10,485 nt of DNA from a bacterium (GTDB lineage Bacteria > SZUA-79 > Acidulodesulfobacterales > Acidulodesulfobacteraceae): the NCBI GenBank assembly GCA_021803845.1, contig JAJZLA010000028.1, positions 1 to 10,485 of the forward strand, read 5' to 3'. A program made the position numbers and the translations under genes. The notes under the pieces were generated by a model. It did no database searches and was not told where the DNA came from. It saw only the letters and a list, made by a program, of their open reading frames with translations. How positions within the stretch are numbered: position 1 is the first letter of the stretch; the number at the start of each line of letters is the position of its first letter. Below are positions 1-7,185 of this stretch, piece by piece.

Positions 1-527
1 TTAATTATAAAATATATAGTTCCGAAGAATCGGCTTTAAAAAAATTAGCATCGGGTAAATACAACTTCTGGCTTACCCATTTATTTTTAATGATAAGTTA
101 TGTTTCGCTGTTTGTAGCCATAGTATTTTTCTTAGACTGGTTTCAAAGCGAAAACAGCATGCCGTATCTTCATATAGTTTTATTCGATTATTTTGCCAGC
201 ATAGGATTAATTTTCGGAACTATATATTTTATAATTAAAAGATTTTCTAAGAAAATAGAAAGAAGCAAATTTTCCCATCATACCGACTGGATGTTCGTAA
301 CACTGCTGTTTTTAACCGCAGTAACCGGTGTTTTGCTCAGGGCGTCTATAGTTTATAACTATACGGTATCTGCTATTTTTTATATATACCTGATTCATTT
401 AATGATATTATTTCCGATGCTCGTTATAGAAGTTCCTTTTTCTAAATGGTCTCATCTTGCTTACAGACCGGTTGCCGTATATTTTGCAAACTTAAAAGAA
501 AAAGCTAAAAACCTAAGCAATAATTAA
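1..527 (+). CDS. C-terminal part of a QmoC/NarI-like membrane cytochrome b subunit (5' truncated)
   Basis: The reading frame is open from base 3, before the first ATG at position 90, so this is the 3' end of a longer gene; about 174 residues are visible. Four hydrophobic segments can be seen, starting near FWLTHLFLMISY, HIVLFDYFASIGLIFG, DWMFVTLLFLTAVTG and FYIYLIHLMILFPM. Several histidines lie in or beside them (THLF, YLHIV, FSHHTDW, YLIHL, KWSHL) and are candidate heme b ligands. The closing pattern YxxHLxxxFxxxxxxPFSKxxHLxYRP is what I know from the tail of QmoC and related HdrC-fused or NarI-like subunits, which pass electrons between the quinone pool and cytoplasmic iron-sulfur/flavin subunits. 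An N-terminal ferredoxin or HdrC-like part would lie upstream and is not visible. TmcC, DsrM or another NarI-family subunit are alternatives. The gene is 69 bases upstream of hppA on the same strand. Confidence 0.7.
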   Translation, partial: NYKIYSSEESALKKLASGKYNFWLTHLFLMISYVSLFVAIVFFLDWFQSENSMPYLHIVLFDYFASIGLIFGTIYFIIKRFSKKIERSKFSHHTDWMFVTLLFLTAVTGVLLRASIVYNYTVSAIFYIYLIHLMILFPMLVIEVPFSKWSHLAYRPVAVYFANLKEKAKNLSNN

Positions 528-581
528 TGCTTTAACATGCGTAATGTTGAAGGAATTTTAATAAAATTAAAAATTTAATTT

Positions 582-587
582 AGGGGG
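582..587 (+). promoter_or_regulatory. Shine-Dalgarno of hppA
   Basis: AGGGGG with 9 bases to the ATG at 597. Immediately upstream, 564-581 is an all-A/T inverted repeat (AAATTAAA, 2-base centre, TTTAATTT). It is probably a by-product of base composition. Confidence 0.7.
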
Positions 588-596
588 TTTTAGGTT

Positions 597-2699
597 ATGA
601 GTCTATTTGACAAAGCAATGATTTTCGGAATTATTGCGGGTCTTATCGCCGTTATCTACAGCATAACGGTAACGATATGGGCCATGAAGCAGGATGAAGG
701 TTCCGACAGAATGAAACAGATAGCTAAGGCTATTCAGGAAGGCGCCACCGCATTTCTTAACAGGCAGTACAGGACGGTAGCGATAGTCGGCATCGTTATT
801 TTCGCATTGATACTTATCGGCGGAATATGGGTACCTCAATTCGGACTTCTAACGGCATGCGGATTCGCGTTGGGCGCTTTTTTATCGGCTTTGGCAGGTT
901 ATCTCGGAATGTTTAACGCCGTTAGAGCCAATATAAGAACTGCGCAGATTGCCCATAAAGGCGTCAAACCGGCATTAAAGTTTGCATTTAAAGGCGGTTC
1001 TGTTACCGGCTTAATGGTTTTAGGCCTTGGCGTACTCGGTATATCGGTTTTTATGTTAATAGGAAAACATACGAGCGGGCTTGAAGGCGTAATAAATTCA
1101 TTAATAGGTTTCGCATTCGGATGCAGTCTTATTTCCGTATTTGCAAGGCTTGGCGGCGGTATATATACTAAAGCGGCCGATGTCGGCGCCGACCTCGTCG
1201 GAAAAGTCGAAGCGGGAATACCCGAAGACGATCCAAGAAACCCTGCGGTTATTGCAGACCAGGTCGGAGATAACGTAGGCGACTGCGCCGGCATGGCGGC
1301 AGACGTATTTGAAACCTTTGCGGTTACTATTATCGCATCTATATTGCTTGCATACTCCACTTTTAAAGCCGGTTCAAACGGCGGACTAATGCACGGCATA
1401 CTTTATCCGCTTCTTTTAGGCGGCATCGCGGTTTTTACCTCGATAATCGGCGTATTTTTCGTAAGCGCTCCTACTAAAGAAAAAATTATGCAGGGTCTTT
1501 ATAAAGGACTGTTCGTTACAGGAATAGTTTCCGCAGTTGCATATTACTTCTTTACCGAAGCTTTTATGCAGCATGTAGGTAAATATTCCGCAATGGATTA
1601 TTACTATGCTGCGCTTGTAGGTCTTGTTTTAACAGGACTAATTATAGTAATAACCGATTATTTTACTTCGACTGAATTTTCTCCGGTTAAATCCATAGCG
1701 GAAGCATCTACTACCGGCCACGGAACTAATATTATAGCGGGTCTTGCGGTCGGACAAATGGCGACGGCGCTTCCCGTTATAGCGATAGTATTCGGTATTT
1801 TGATTTCTTATCACTTCGCAGGTTTTTACGGCGTTGCGGTTGCGGCTTCCAGCATGCTTTCAATGTCCGGTATGGTTATTGCCGTAGATTCGTTTGGACC
1901 TATAACCGATAACGCCGGCGGTATTGCCGAAATGAGCGAACTTCCGGAAGACGTCAGGGAAACCACCGATGCTCTCGATGCCGTCGGGAATACGACCAAA
2001 GCTGTAACTAAAGGATATGCCATAGGTTCCGCTGCTCTTGCGGCGATAGTTCTTTTCGGAGAATATTCTAATTTGATACAAAATGGTTACGTAAAAGCTG
2101 GACTTGAAAAAATATCGTTTTCGATACATCAGCCTATGGTATTGATAGGACTTTTCCTCGGCGCGATGCTTCCATATATATTTGCTTCGCTTGCAATGAA
2201 ATCGGTCGGAAAAGCGGCGGGGGACATAGTTGTCGAAGTCAGGAGACAGTTTAAAGAAATTCCCGGAATTATGGAAGGAACCGGAAAGCCTGAATACGGC
2301 AAATGCGTCGATATAGTTACGAAATCTTCCTTAAGGGAAATGATACTTCCTGCATTTATTCCGATCGCGGGTCCGATAGTATTCGGTCTTACGATGGGAC
2401 CTCAAGTTCTTGGCGGTATATTATTGGGAACTATTATATCAGGTCTTTTTGTCGCTATATCTATGACGAGCGGCGGAGCGGCATGGGATAACGCAAAAAA
2501 ACTTATAGAAAAAGGATTTGAATATAACGGGCAGACGTACCGCAAAGGCAGCGAAGCACACAAAGCCGCAGTTACAGGCGACACAGTCGGCGATCCTTAC
2601 AAAGATACCGCCGGTCCTGCAATTAACCCGATGATTAAGGTCGTCAACATCTTTACCATCTTAATCATCCCTATAATATTATTACTTTGGGCGCATTAA
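597..2699 (+). CDS. hppA: Membrane-bound proton-pumping pyrophosphatase, K+-independent type
   Basis: Integral membrane pump that hydrolyses PPi and moves H+ across the cytoplasmic membrane. At 700 residues it has the usual family length, with about 16 hydrophobic segments. Signature blocks are intact: [11 protein letters not shown] (195-205), [20 protein letters not shown] (210-229), [16 protein letters not shown] (431-446) and [18 protein letters not shown] (661-678). These carry the Asp/Lys residues that bind Mg-PPi. The subclass motif reads [10 protein letters not shown] (464-473). Lysine at 468 and threonine at 471 are the K+-independent state; K+-dependent enzymes have Ala and usually Gly or Ala there. 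One minor deviation is Q222 where ADNVGDNVGD is more usual. A strong Shine-Dalgarno, AGGGGG at 582-587, lies 9 bases before the ATG. The gene ends 5 bases before a strong hairpin terminator. In a low-energy anaerobe the pump would recover energy from biosynthetic PPi (inference). Confidence 0.98.
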   Translation: MSLFDKAMIFGIIAGLIAVIYSITVTIWAMKQDEGSDRMKQIAKAIQEGATAFLNRQYRTVAIVGIVIFALILIGGIWVPQFGLLTACGFALGAFLSALAGYLGMFNAVRANIRTAQIAHKGVKPALKFAFKGGSVTGLMVLGLGVLGISVFMLIGKHTSGLEGVINSLIGFAFGCSLISVFARLGGGIYTKAADVGADLVGKVEAGIPEDDPRNPAVIADQVGDNVGDCAGMAADVFETFAVTIIASILLAYSTFKAGSNGGLMHGILYPLLLGGIAVFTSIIGVFFVSAPTKEKIMQGLYKGLFVTGIVSAVAYYFFTEAFMQHVGKYSAMDYYYAALVGLVLTGLIIVITDYFTSTEFSPVKSIAEASTTGHGTNIIAGLAVGQMATALPVIAIVFGILISYHFAGFYGVAVAASSMLSMSGMVIAVDSFGPITDNAGGIAEMSELPEDVRETTDALDAVGNTTKAVTKGYAIGSAALAAIVLFGEYSNLIQNGYVKAGLEKISFSIHQPMVLIGLFLGAMLPYIFASLAMKSVGKAAGDIVVEVRRQFKEIPGIMEGTGKPEYGKCVDIVTKSSLREMILPAFIPIAGPIVFGLTMGPQVLGGILLGTIISGLFVAISMTSGGAAWDNAKKLIEKGFEYNGQTYRKGSEAHKAAVTGDTVGDPYKDTAGPAINPMIKVVNIFTILIIPIILLLWAH

Positions 2700-2704
2700 T
2701 AGTT

Positions 2705-2745
2705 AAAAAAAGTGGTCAGATTAAATAAATCTGACCACTTTTTTT
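2705..2745. terminator. Bidirectional intrinsic terminator between hppA and tadA
   Basis: Left arm 2705-2722 and right arm 2728-2745 pair perfectly over 18 bp around a 5-base loop (AAATA). The core is GTGGTCAGATT / AATCTGACCAC, flanked by seven A on the left and seven T on the right. Read on + it is a GC-containing hairpin followed by a U tract, ending hppA (stop at 2699). Read on - it has the same form and ends tadA (stop at 2785). Its place between convergent genes fits a shared terminator. Confidence 0.93.
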
Positions 2746-2784
2746 CTCTTATTAACGATTTACCTTCGTCTGCCTATATTTTAA

Positions 2785-3261
2785 TTAGCTCCCGTCTTCG
2801 TCTGCAGATTTATTATATCTTATATTTTCGCGTTTTGATTTAAAAAACGACTTTAAGAGCATTGACGATTCTTCATCCATTATGCCGCCCGTGAGTTCGA
2901 TTTTCCCGCTCAGAATAGAACTTGAAACACCGCCTTTCGGGTCGGCTGCCCCGTAAACCACCCTGCCGATTCTCGATAAAAGAATAGCTCCGCAGCACAT
3001 TATACACGGTTCAAGAGTAACGTAAAGCGAGCATTCATCTAAACGCCAGTTATGAAGTTTTTTTTGCGCCGCTAAAATAGCGTTTATTTCAGCATGCATA
3101 ATGCAGGAAATATCGCTTTCGACGGTATTAAAAGCTGAAGAAATAACATTGCCGCCGATGCTTGTTATAACCGCTCCAACCGGAACCTCGTCGTTGTTTA
3201 GCGCCTTTTCGGCTTCTTTTAAAGCTAAATCCATAAAATATTTATCGTCTAATTTATTCAT
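2785..3261 (-). CDS. tadA: tRNA-specific adenosine deaminase TadA (variant)
   Basis: Zinc-dependent deaminase expected to convert A34 to inosine in tRNA-Arg(ACG), allowing CGU/CGC/CGA decoding. The 158 residues are close to family length. Visible motifs are EVPVGAV (25-31), N45, HAE (56-58), LEPCIMCCGAI (83-93), SRIGRVVYGAADPKGG (96-111) and a C-terminal FFKSKRENIR. H56, C86 and C89 would bind Zn and E58 would be the proton shuttle. Two things are odd. The stretch before HAE reads SDISCIM rather than the common DPTA or SIA type. The segment between DPKGG and GIM is about 8 residues shorter than in the E. coli and B. subtilis proteins as I remember them, so the usual FNH-containing loop is missing. 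A related nucleoside or guanine deaminase is possible, but the EVPVGAV, SRI and DPKGG blocks favour TadA. Only weak ribosome-binding sequence precedes the ATG. The gene is convergent with hppA and divergent from lipA. Confidence 0.88.
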   Translation of the reverse strand: MNKLDDKYFMDLALKEAEKALNNDEVPVGAVITSIGGNVISSAFNTVESDISCIMHAEINAILAAQKKLHNWRLDECSLYVTLEPCIMCCGAILLSRIGRVVYGAADPKGGVSSSILSGKIELTGGIMDEESSMLLKSFFKSKRENIRYNKSADEDGS

Positions 3262-3500
3262 TCTTAATATTATATAAATTTATCGAAATTTTAAAAGCAT
3301 TTTCCGTCAGTTTAAATTTTTATATATACAGGGCAAAAGTATATTTATAATTTAATTTACAATCTATTCCAATATAAAAATCGATTGCAATTTATCAGCG
3401 TATTATGTATTATTTATATAGCATATATAGCCGATATGATACAATAAACATAAAACTAAAACATAAATAAATATAATAAATACATAAAACGTGATATAAA
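3262..3500. promoter_or_regulatory. A/T-rich divergent promoter region between tadA and lipA
   Basis: This 239-base gap holds no gene I can support and should contain promoters in both directions. For lipA the best candidate is TTGCAA (3385-3390), 17 bases, TATTAT (3408-3413), giving a leader of about 80 bases. A second TATAAT at 3472-3477 lacks a good -35 box. For tadA, on the - strand, a candidate is TTTAAA (3316-3311), 17 bases, TAAAAT (3293-3288). A perfect TATAAT at 3274-3269 would give an almost leaderless mRNA. In such A/T-rich DNA chance matches are common, so none is firm. No riboswitch-like structure was seen. Confidence 0.35.
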
Positions 3501-4433
3501 ATGCATGAAAGACTTCCTGATTATTTAAAAAAAGAGATTCTGAAAATAAAGTCCAGAAAAGATATTTTAGAGACATCTAAAATTATAAAGGAAAAAGAGC
3601 TTAATACCGTCTGTTCTTCATCCAGATGTCCAAACCTGCACCTTTGCTTTTCAAATAAAACCGCGACTTTTCTGCTTCTCGGCGACAAATGTACCAGAAA
3701 ATGCCCTTTCTGCAATATTGAGCATATGGATATAGATATTAATAATAAAAAAAACTACCAAGCGGTGCAGTTCTCTGAATCAGCCGCCGCACCTGCATCG
3801 GCTGTCGTAGATATTGAAGAACCTCAAAAAGTAGCATATACGGTAAAAACTCTCGGCTTAAAACATGCCGTAATAACGATGGTTACAAGAGACGATATAT
3901 ATGACGGAGGCGCCGATATTTTGGTTAAAACGGTAAAGGAAATTAGAAAAACTACCGACTGTAAAGTGGTGGAAGTTTTAACGTCCGATTTTAACGGAAA
4001 CAAGAAGTCTGCGTTAAGCGTCGCAGAAAGCGGCATAGATATTTTCGGACACAACATAGAAACGGTTGAAAGGCTTTACGCAGACGTCAGACCTTCAAGC
4101 TCATATAAGAGGTCTTTGAACCTGCTTAAAAGCGTAAAAGAAGAAAAACCGGATATCGTTACTAAATCGGGCATTATGGTCGGGCTCGGAGAAGACGACG
4201 GTGAAGTTTTTCAAACTATTGACGATATGATAGATAACGGAGTAGAATTTATTACCATAGGGCAGTATTTAAGACCTTCTTTAGAAAATATTCCGGTTCA
4301 AAGGTATGTTCCTTTAAATAAATTTATAGAATATAAAAGTTATGCAAACAAAAAAGGCGTAAAACAGGTTTTTGCCGCTCCGCTTGTAAGAAGTTCTTTC
4401 GGCGCCGAAAAATTTTTTAAACACTCGTCTTAA
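3501..4433 (+). CDS. lipA: Lipoyl synthase (radical SAM)
   Basis: Inserts two sulfurs into protein-bound octanoyl groups to make lipoyl cofactors for 2-oxoacid dehydrogenases and glycine cleavage H protein. The auxiliary [4Fe-4S] cluster motif is C38-x4-C43-x5-C49 (CPNLHLC). The radical SAM cluster motif is C64-x3-C68-x2-C71. Other family blocks are [11 protein letters not shown] (129-139), GHNIETV (183-189), [11 protein letters not shown] (221-231), GQYLRPS (254-260) and PVQRYV (265-270). The C-terminal RSSF (297-300) corresponds to the usual RSSY, whose serine ligates the auxiliary cluster. Odd: between C71 and EPQKVA (107-112) there are roughly 20 residues more than in typical LipA, including an Ala/Ser/Pro-rich stretch (SAAAPASA). 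The start fits because RLPDYLKK matches the family N terminus, though there is no clear Shine-Dalgarno. lipB or lplA is not in the window, and lipA appears to be transcribed alone or with the next gene. Confidence 0.95.
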   Translation: MHERLPDYLKKEILKIKSRKDILETSKIIKEKELNTVCSSSRCPNLHLCFSNKTATFLLLGDKCTRKCPFCNIEHMDIDINNKKNYQAVQFSESAAAPASAVVDIEEPQKVAYTVKTLGLKHAVITMVTRDDIYDGGADILVKTVKEIRKTTDCKVVEVLTSDFNGNKKSALSVAESGIDIFGHNIETVERLYADVRPSSSYKRSLNLLKSVKEEKPDIVTKSGIMVGLGEDDGEVFQTIDDMIDNGVEFITIGQYLRPSLENIPVQRYVPLNKFIEYKSYANKKGVKQVFAAPLVRSSFGAEKFFKHSS

Positions 4434-4469
4434 AACGCAACTCATTTTATTATTTATTTTATCTGAGCA

Positions 4470-4501
4470 AAATAATATAATATTAAACTGTTATATTATT
4501 T
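4470..4501. repeat. All-A/T inverted repeat between lipA and the aminotransferase gene
   Basis: An 11-bp perfect inverted repeat (4470-4480 with 4491-4501) around a 10-base spacer, in the 91-base gap after lipA. It contains only A/T pairs and has no T tract, so it would be a poor intrinsic terminator. It overlaps TATAAT-like hexamers at 4476-4481 and 4503-4508 that could serve the next gene. It may be only a consequence of base composition. Confidence 0.3.
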
Positions 4502-4524
4502 ATATAATTTCGGAGAAATTTATC

Positions 4525-5736
4525 ATGACAGAAGATTTTGATACTATTAAAAGGCTTCCGCCCTATGTTTTTGCGGAGGTAAATAAAATAAAAATGGAAG
4601 CCAGAAAAAGGGGCGACGACATTATAGACCTCGGAATGGGCAATCCCGATTCTCCTACTCCGGATTATATAATAGAAAAGCTGATAGAAGCGTCGAGGCA
4701 TCCTAAAAATCACAGATATTCGGTATCTAAAGGAATTTACAAACTGAGGCTCGCCATAGTAAATATGTATAAGAGAAATTACGGCGTCGAACTCGATCCG
4801 GACTCCGAGGCTATCGTGACCATGGGCATAAAAGAAGGATTGAGCCACCTTATGCTGGCGATTATAAATAAAGGCGACGTCGCCTTCGTGCCGAACCCGA
4901 CTTATCCCATCCATGCATACAGCGTTATTATTGCGGGAGGAGACGTCAGAAGCATACCTTTAATTCCGGGCGATGATTTTTTTGAACATCTTATGACGGC
5001 GCTAAAACAGACTTGGCCTAAACCGAAGGTTATCGTTTTAAGTTTTCCGCATAATCCTACTACTGTCACCGTAGAGCTTGATTTTTTTGAAAAATTGGTC
5101 GATTTTGCCAAAGAAAACAACATATATATAATACATGACAATGCATACGCCGATTTGACTTTCGACGGATATAAAGCTCCCAGTTTTTTACAGGCAAAGG
5201 GCGCAAAAGACGTAGGAATAGAATTTTTTTCTATGTCGAAAAGCTACAGTATGGCGGGATTCAGGGTAGGTTATGCGCTCGGCAATCCAACCCTTATAAA
5301 TGCGCTTTCCAGAATAAAAAGCTATTTGGATTATGGAATGTTTCAGCCTTTACAGATAGCTTCCATAATAGCCCTCAACGAAGAAATGGAACATCATGCC
5401 GTAAGCGATATGGTTTTGCACTATAAAAAAAGAAGGGACGTACTTATAGAAAGTTTCAGGTTTGCGGGATGGCACATAGAAAAACCCAAAGCTACCATGT
5501 TTGTATGGGGTAAAATACCCTGCCAGTTTCTAGATGCGGGAATTAAATCGCTAGAATTTTCTAAATTATTGCTGGATAATGCTAAGGTTGCGGTTTCTCC
5601 CGGAATAGGATTCGGAGAATACGGCGACGAATACGTCCGCTTTGCTTTAGTAGAAAACGAGATGAGGATAAGGCAGGCGTCTAAAGGAGTAAAACATTTC
5701 ATTAATAACGAAGAGTTTATTCGCAAAGCCGTGTAA
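4525..5736 (+). CDS. alaC: AlaC-type class I/II PLP aminotransferase (glutamate-pyruvate aminotransferase family)
   Basis: The 403 residues match the AlaC/YfdZ branch of fold-type I aminotransferases almost end to end. Blocks shared with E. coli AlaC as I recall it include RLPPYVF (10-16), DLGMGNPD (35-42), PNPTYPIH (123-130), ARIKSY-like [10 protein letters not shown] (262-271) and [19 protein letters not shown] (357-375). PLP residues can be seen: N177 in HNPT, D205 and Y208 in HDNAYAD, and Schiff-base lysine K239 in [13 protein letters not shown]372 in VRFAL would hold the substrate carboxylate. The expected reaction is pyruvate + glutamate to alanine + 2-oxoglutarate, in the cytoplasm. 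Aspartate or LL-diaminopimelate aminotransferase are common automatic labels for this family and cannot be excluded for a gene next to hom. A good Shine-Dalgarno (CGGAGA, GGAG at 4512-4515) precedes the ATG by 9 bases. The gene is first of four co-directional genes leading to threonine. Confidence 0.88.
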   Translation: MTEDFDTIKRLPPYVFAEVNKIKMEARKRGDDIIDLGMGNPDSPTPDYIIEKLIEASRHPKNHRYSVSKGIYKLRLAIVNMYKRNYGVELDPDSEAIVTMGIKEGLSHLMLAIINKGDVAFVPNPTYPIHAYSVIIAGGDVRSIPLIPGDDFFEHLMTALKQTWPKPKVIVLSFPHNPTTVTVELDFFEKLVDFAKENNIYIIHDNAYADLTFDGYKAPSFLQAKGAKDVGIEFFSMSKSYSMAGFRVGYALGNPTLINALSRIKSYLDYGMFQPLQIASIIALNEEMEHHAVSDMVLHYKKRRDVLIESFRFAGWHIEKPKATMFVWGKIPCQFLDAGIKSLEFSKLLLDNAKVAVSPGIGFGEYGDEYVRFALVENEMRIRQASKGVKHFINNEEFIRKAV

Positions 5737-5822
5737 TCAATACGTATTTATATTGCAACTATTTATTATTTCTAATAACATTATATCCATTAATTATATA
5801 AATTATATTAAAACTATAAAAT

Positions 5823-7124
5823 ATGAAAAGATCTATCAACATTGGACTTTTAGGTTTCGGTACCGTAGCTTCAAGTTTTTACCACATTTTCTCGGAACAG
5901 AAAAATGAAATAGGCGGCGTATTTTCCGTACCGGTTAATATAAAAAAGATATTTACCCGCGGCAACAGCCACCCTATACCGGAAAATATTAAAAAACTCC
6001 TCGTTAAAAGCGTCGCCGACATAATAGACGACAAAAATATCGACATCGTTATAGAGCTTATAGGCGGAATAGAACCTGCAAAAGATATTATTTTTCAAGC
6101 TATAGCGGGCGGAAAAAATATAATTACCGCAAATAAAGCTCTTCTTGCCGAACACGGGGAAGAGATATTTAAAAAAGTCTCGGAAAAAAAAGTGCATATA
6201 GGATTTGAAGCGGCCGTAGGCGGCGGTATTCCTATATTGCGTTCCATTAAAAACGGACTTGCCGGAGACGAAATTAAATCGGTCTATTCTATAATAAACG
6301 GAACGTCGAATTTCATACTTTCTAAAATGACTAACGAAGGCGGAAAATTTGAAGACGTTCTTAAAAAGGCGCAGGAAAAAGGATATGCCGAAGCCGACCC
6401 GTCTTTAGATATAAACGGGACTGACAGCGCACATAAACTTGCTATTTTGGGCAGGCTCGCTTTTTCGACAAGTTTGTCTATGGACGATATTATCATAGAA
6501 GGCATCGAACATATATCGCAGTTAGACATAAGTTTTGCAAAAGAACTCGGTTACGTTATAAAACTTTTGGGAATTCTCAAAAACGAAGATTCCAAAATAG
6601 AAATAAGGGTTCATCCTACTTTAATTCCGTCTTCGAGCATTATATCGAAGGTTGACGGCGTTTTTAACGCATTTCTAGTCAATACTAAATTTGCCGGACC
6701 GTTAAGTCTTACCGGTTACGGAGCCGGAGGAAATCCTACCGCCAGCGCCGTCATGGGAGATATGGTAGAAACTATTTCCGGAATAATAAACGGCGAAAGC
6801 AGGCATGATTTTATTATGTCTAAAATTAAAAACAAGCTCAATATAAAAACAAAAAAAGACATAATTTCAAGGTATTATTTAAGGTTTTCGGCTGTGGACA
6901 GACCGGGAGTGCTGTCCAAAATATCCGGTATTCTCGGAGAAAATTCTATAAGCATCAGCTCTATGATTCAAAAAGGCAGGAAAGTAGAAGGCTCTGTTCC
7001 CATAGTAATCACCACTCACGAGGCAAACGAAGCCGAATTGTTTAAGAGTATAGAGAAGTGCGACAAATTAGACGTTATTACCGCTAAGACTATGGTTTTA
7101 AGGATAGAAGACAAAATAGAGTAA
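5823..7124 (+). CDS. hom: Homoserine dehydrogenase with C-terminal ACT domain
   Basis: Reduces aspartate semialdehyde to homoserine, the branch point for threonine and methionine. Domain order in 433 residues: Rossmann fold with GLLGFGTVASSF (8-19), catalytic domain from about 105 to 320, and ACT domain about 350-430 starting at YYLRFSAVDRPGVLSKISGI. Landmark blocks are TANKALLAEHG (102-112), EAAVGGGIPILRS (129-141), NGTSNFIL (159-166) and GYAEADPSLDINGTDSAHK (187-205), with D201 and K205 the expected catalytic pair. The dinucleotide fingerprint ends in Ala (G11-x-G13-x-x-A16) and an Arg follows strand 2 (R46), which points to NADPH preference (inference). The ACT domain implies feedback control, most often by threonine. 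No Shine-Dalgarno precedes the ATG; the leader is A/T only. A possible promoter, TTGCAA (5753-5758) and TAACAT (5776-5781), is weak. The gene is followed by thrC on the same strand. Confidence 0.97.
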   Translation: MKRSINIGLLGFGTVASSFYHIFSEQKNEIGGVFSVPVNIKKIFTRGNSHPIPENIKKLLVKSVADIIDDKNIDIVIELIGGIEPAKDIIFQAIAGGKNIITANKALLAEHGEEIFKKVSEKKVHIGFEAAVGGGIPILRSIKNGLAGDEIKSVYSIINGTSNFILSKMTNEGGKFEDVLKKAQEKGYAEADPSLDINGTDSAHKLAILGRLAFSTSLSMDDIIIEGIEHISQLDISFAKELGYVIKLLGILKNEDSKIEIRVHPTLIPSSSIISKVDGVFNAFLVNTKFAGPLSLTGYGAGGNPTASAVMGDMVETISGIINGESRHDFIMSKIKNKLNIKTKKDIISRYYLRFSAVDRPGVLSKISGILGENSISISSMIQKGRKVEGSVPIVITTHEANEAELFKSIEKCDKLDVITAKTMVLRIEDKIE

Positions 7125-7173
7125 AGCAAACGAGTAAAGTAAATAAATCTAAAACTAACTCATAAAAAATATG

Positions 7174-7180
7174 ACGGAGG
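7174..7180 (+). promoter_or_regulatory. Shine-Dalgarno that selects a TTG start for thrC
   Basis: ACGGAGG is the best ribosome-binding match near thrC. It lies just after an in-frame ATG at 7171, so it cannot serve that codon. It is 5 bases before an in-frame TTG at 7186. The sequence before the ATG (ACTCATAAAAAAT) has no such site. This favours the TTG start. Confidence 0.6.
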
Positions 7181-7185
7181 TAAAT

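Noticed and set aside
4483..4914. Long open frame on the - strand across the start of the aminotransferase gene, and similar antisense frames under hppA, hom, thrC and the PGM-like gene
   Set aside because: They lie fully or mostly inside strongly conserved + strand genes, have no recognisable family motifs, and lack ribosome-binding sites; they are codon-bias shadows.
5737..5822. Threonine attenuator or leader peptide before hom
   Set aside because: No short reading frame rich in Thr or Ile codons and no alternative GC hairpins; only A/T-rich spacer.
7119..7139. Direct repeat GAGTAAAG (7119-7126 and 7132-7139) at the hom-thrC junction
   Set aside because: Eight bases in A-rich DNA, one copy overlapping the hom stop codon; likely chance.
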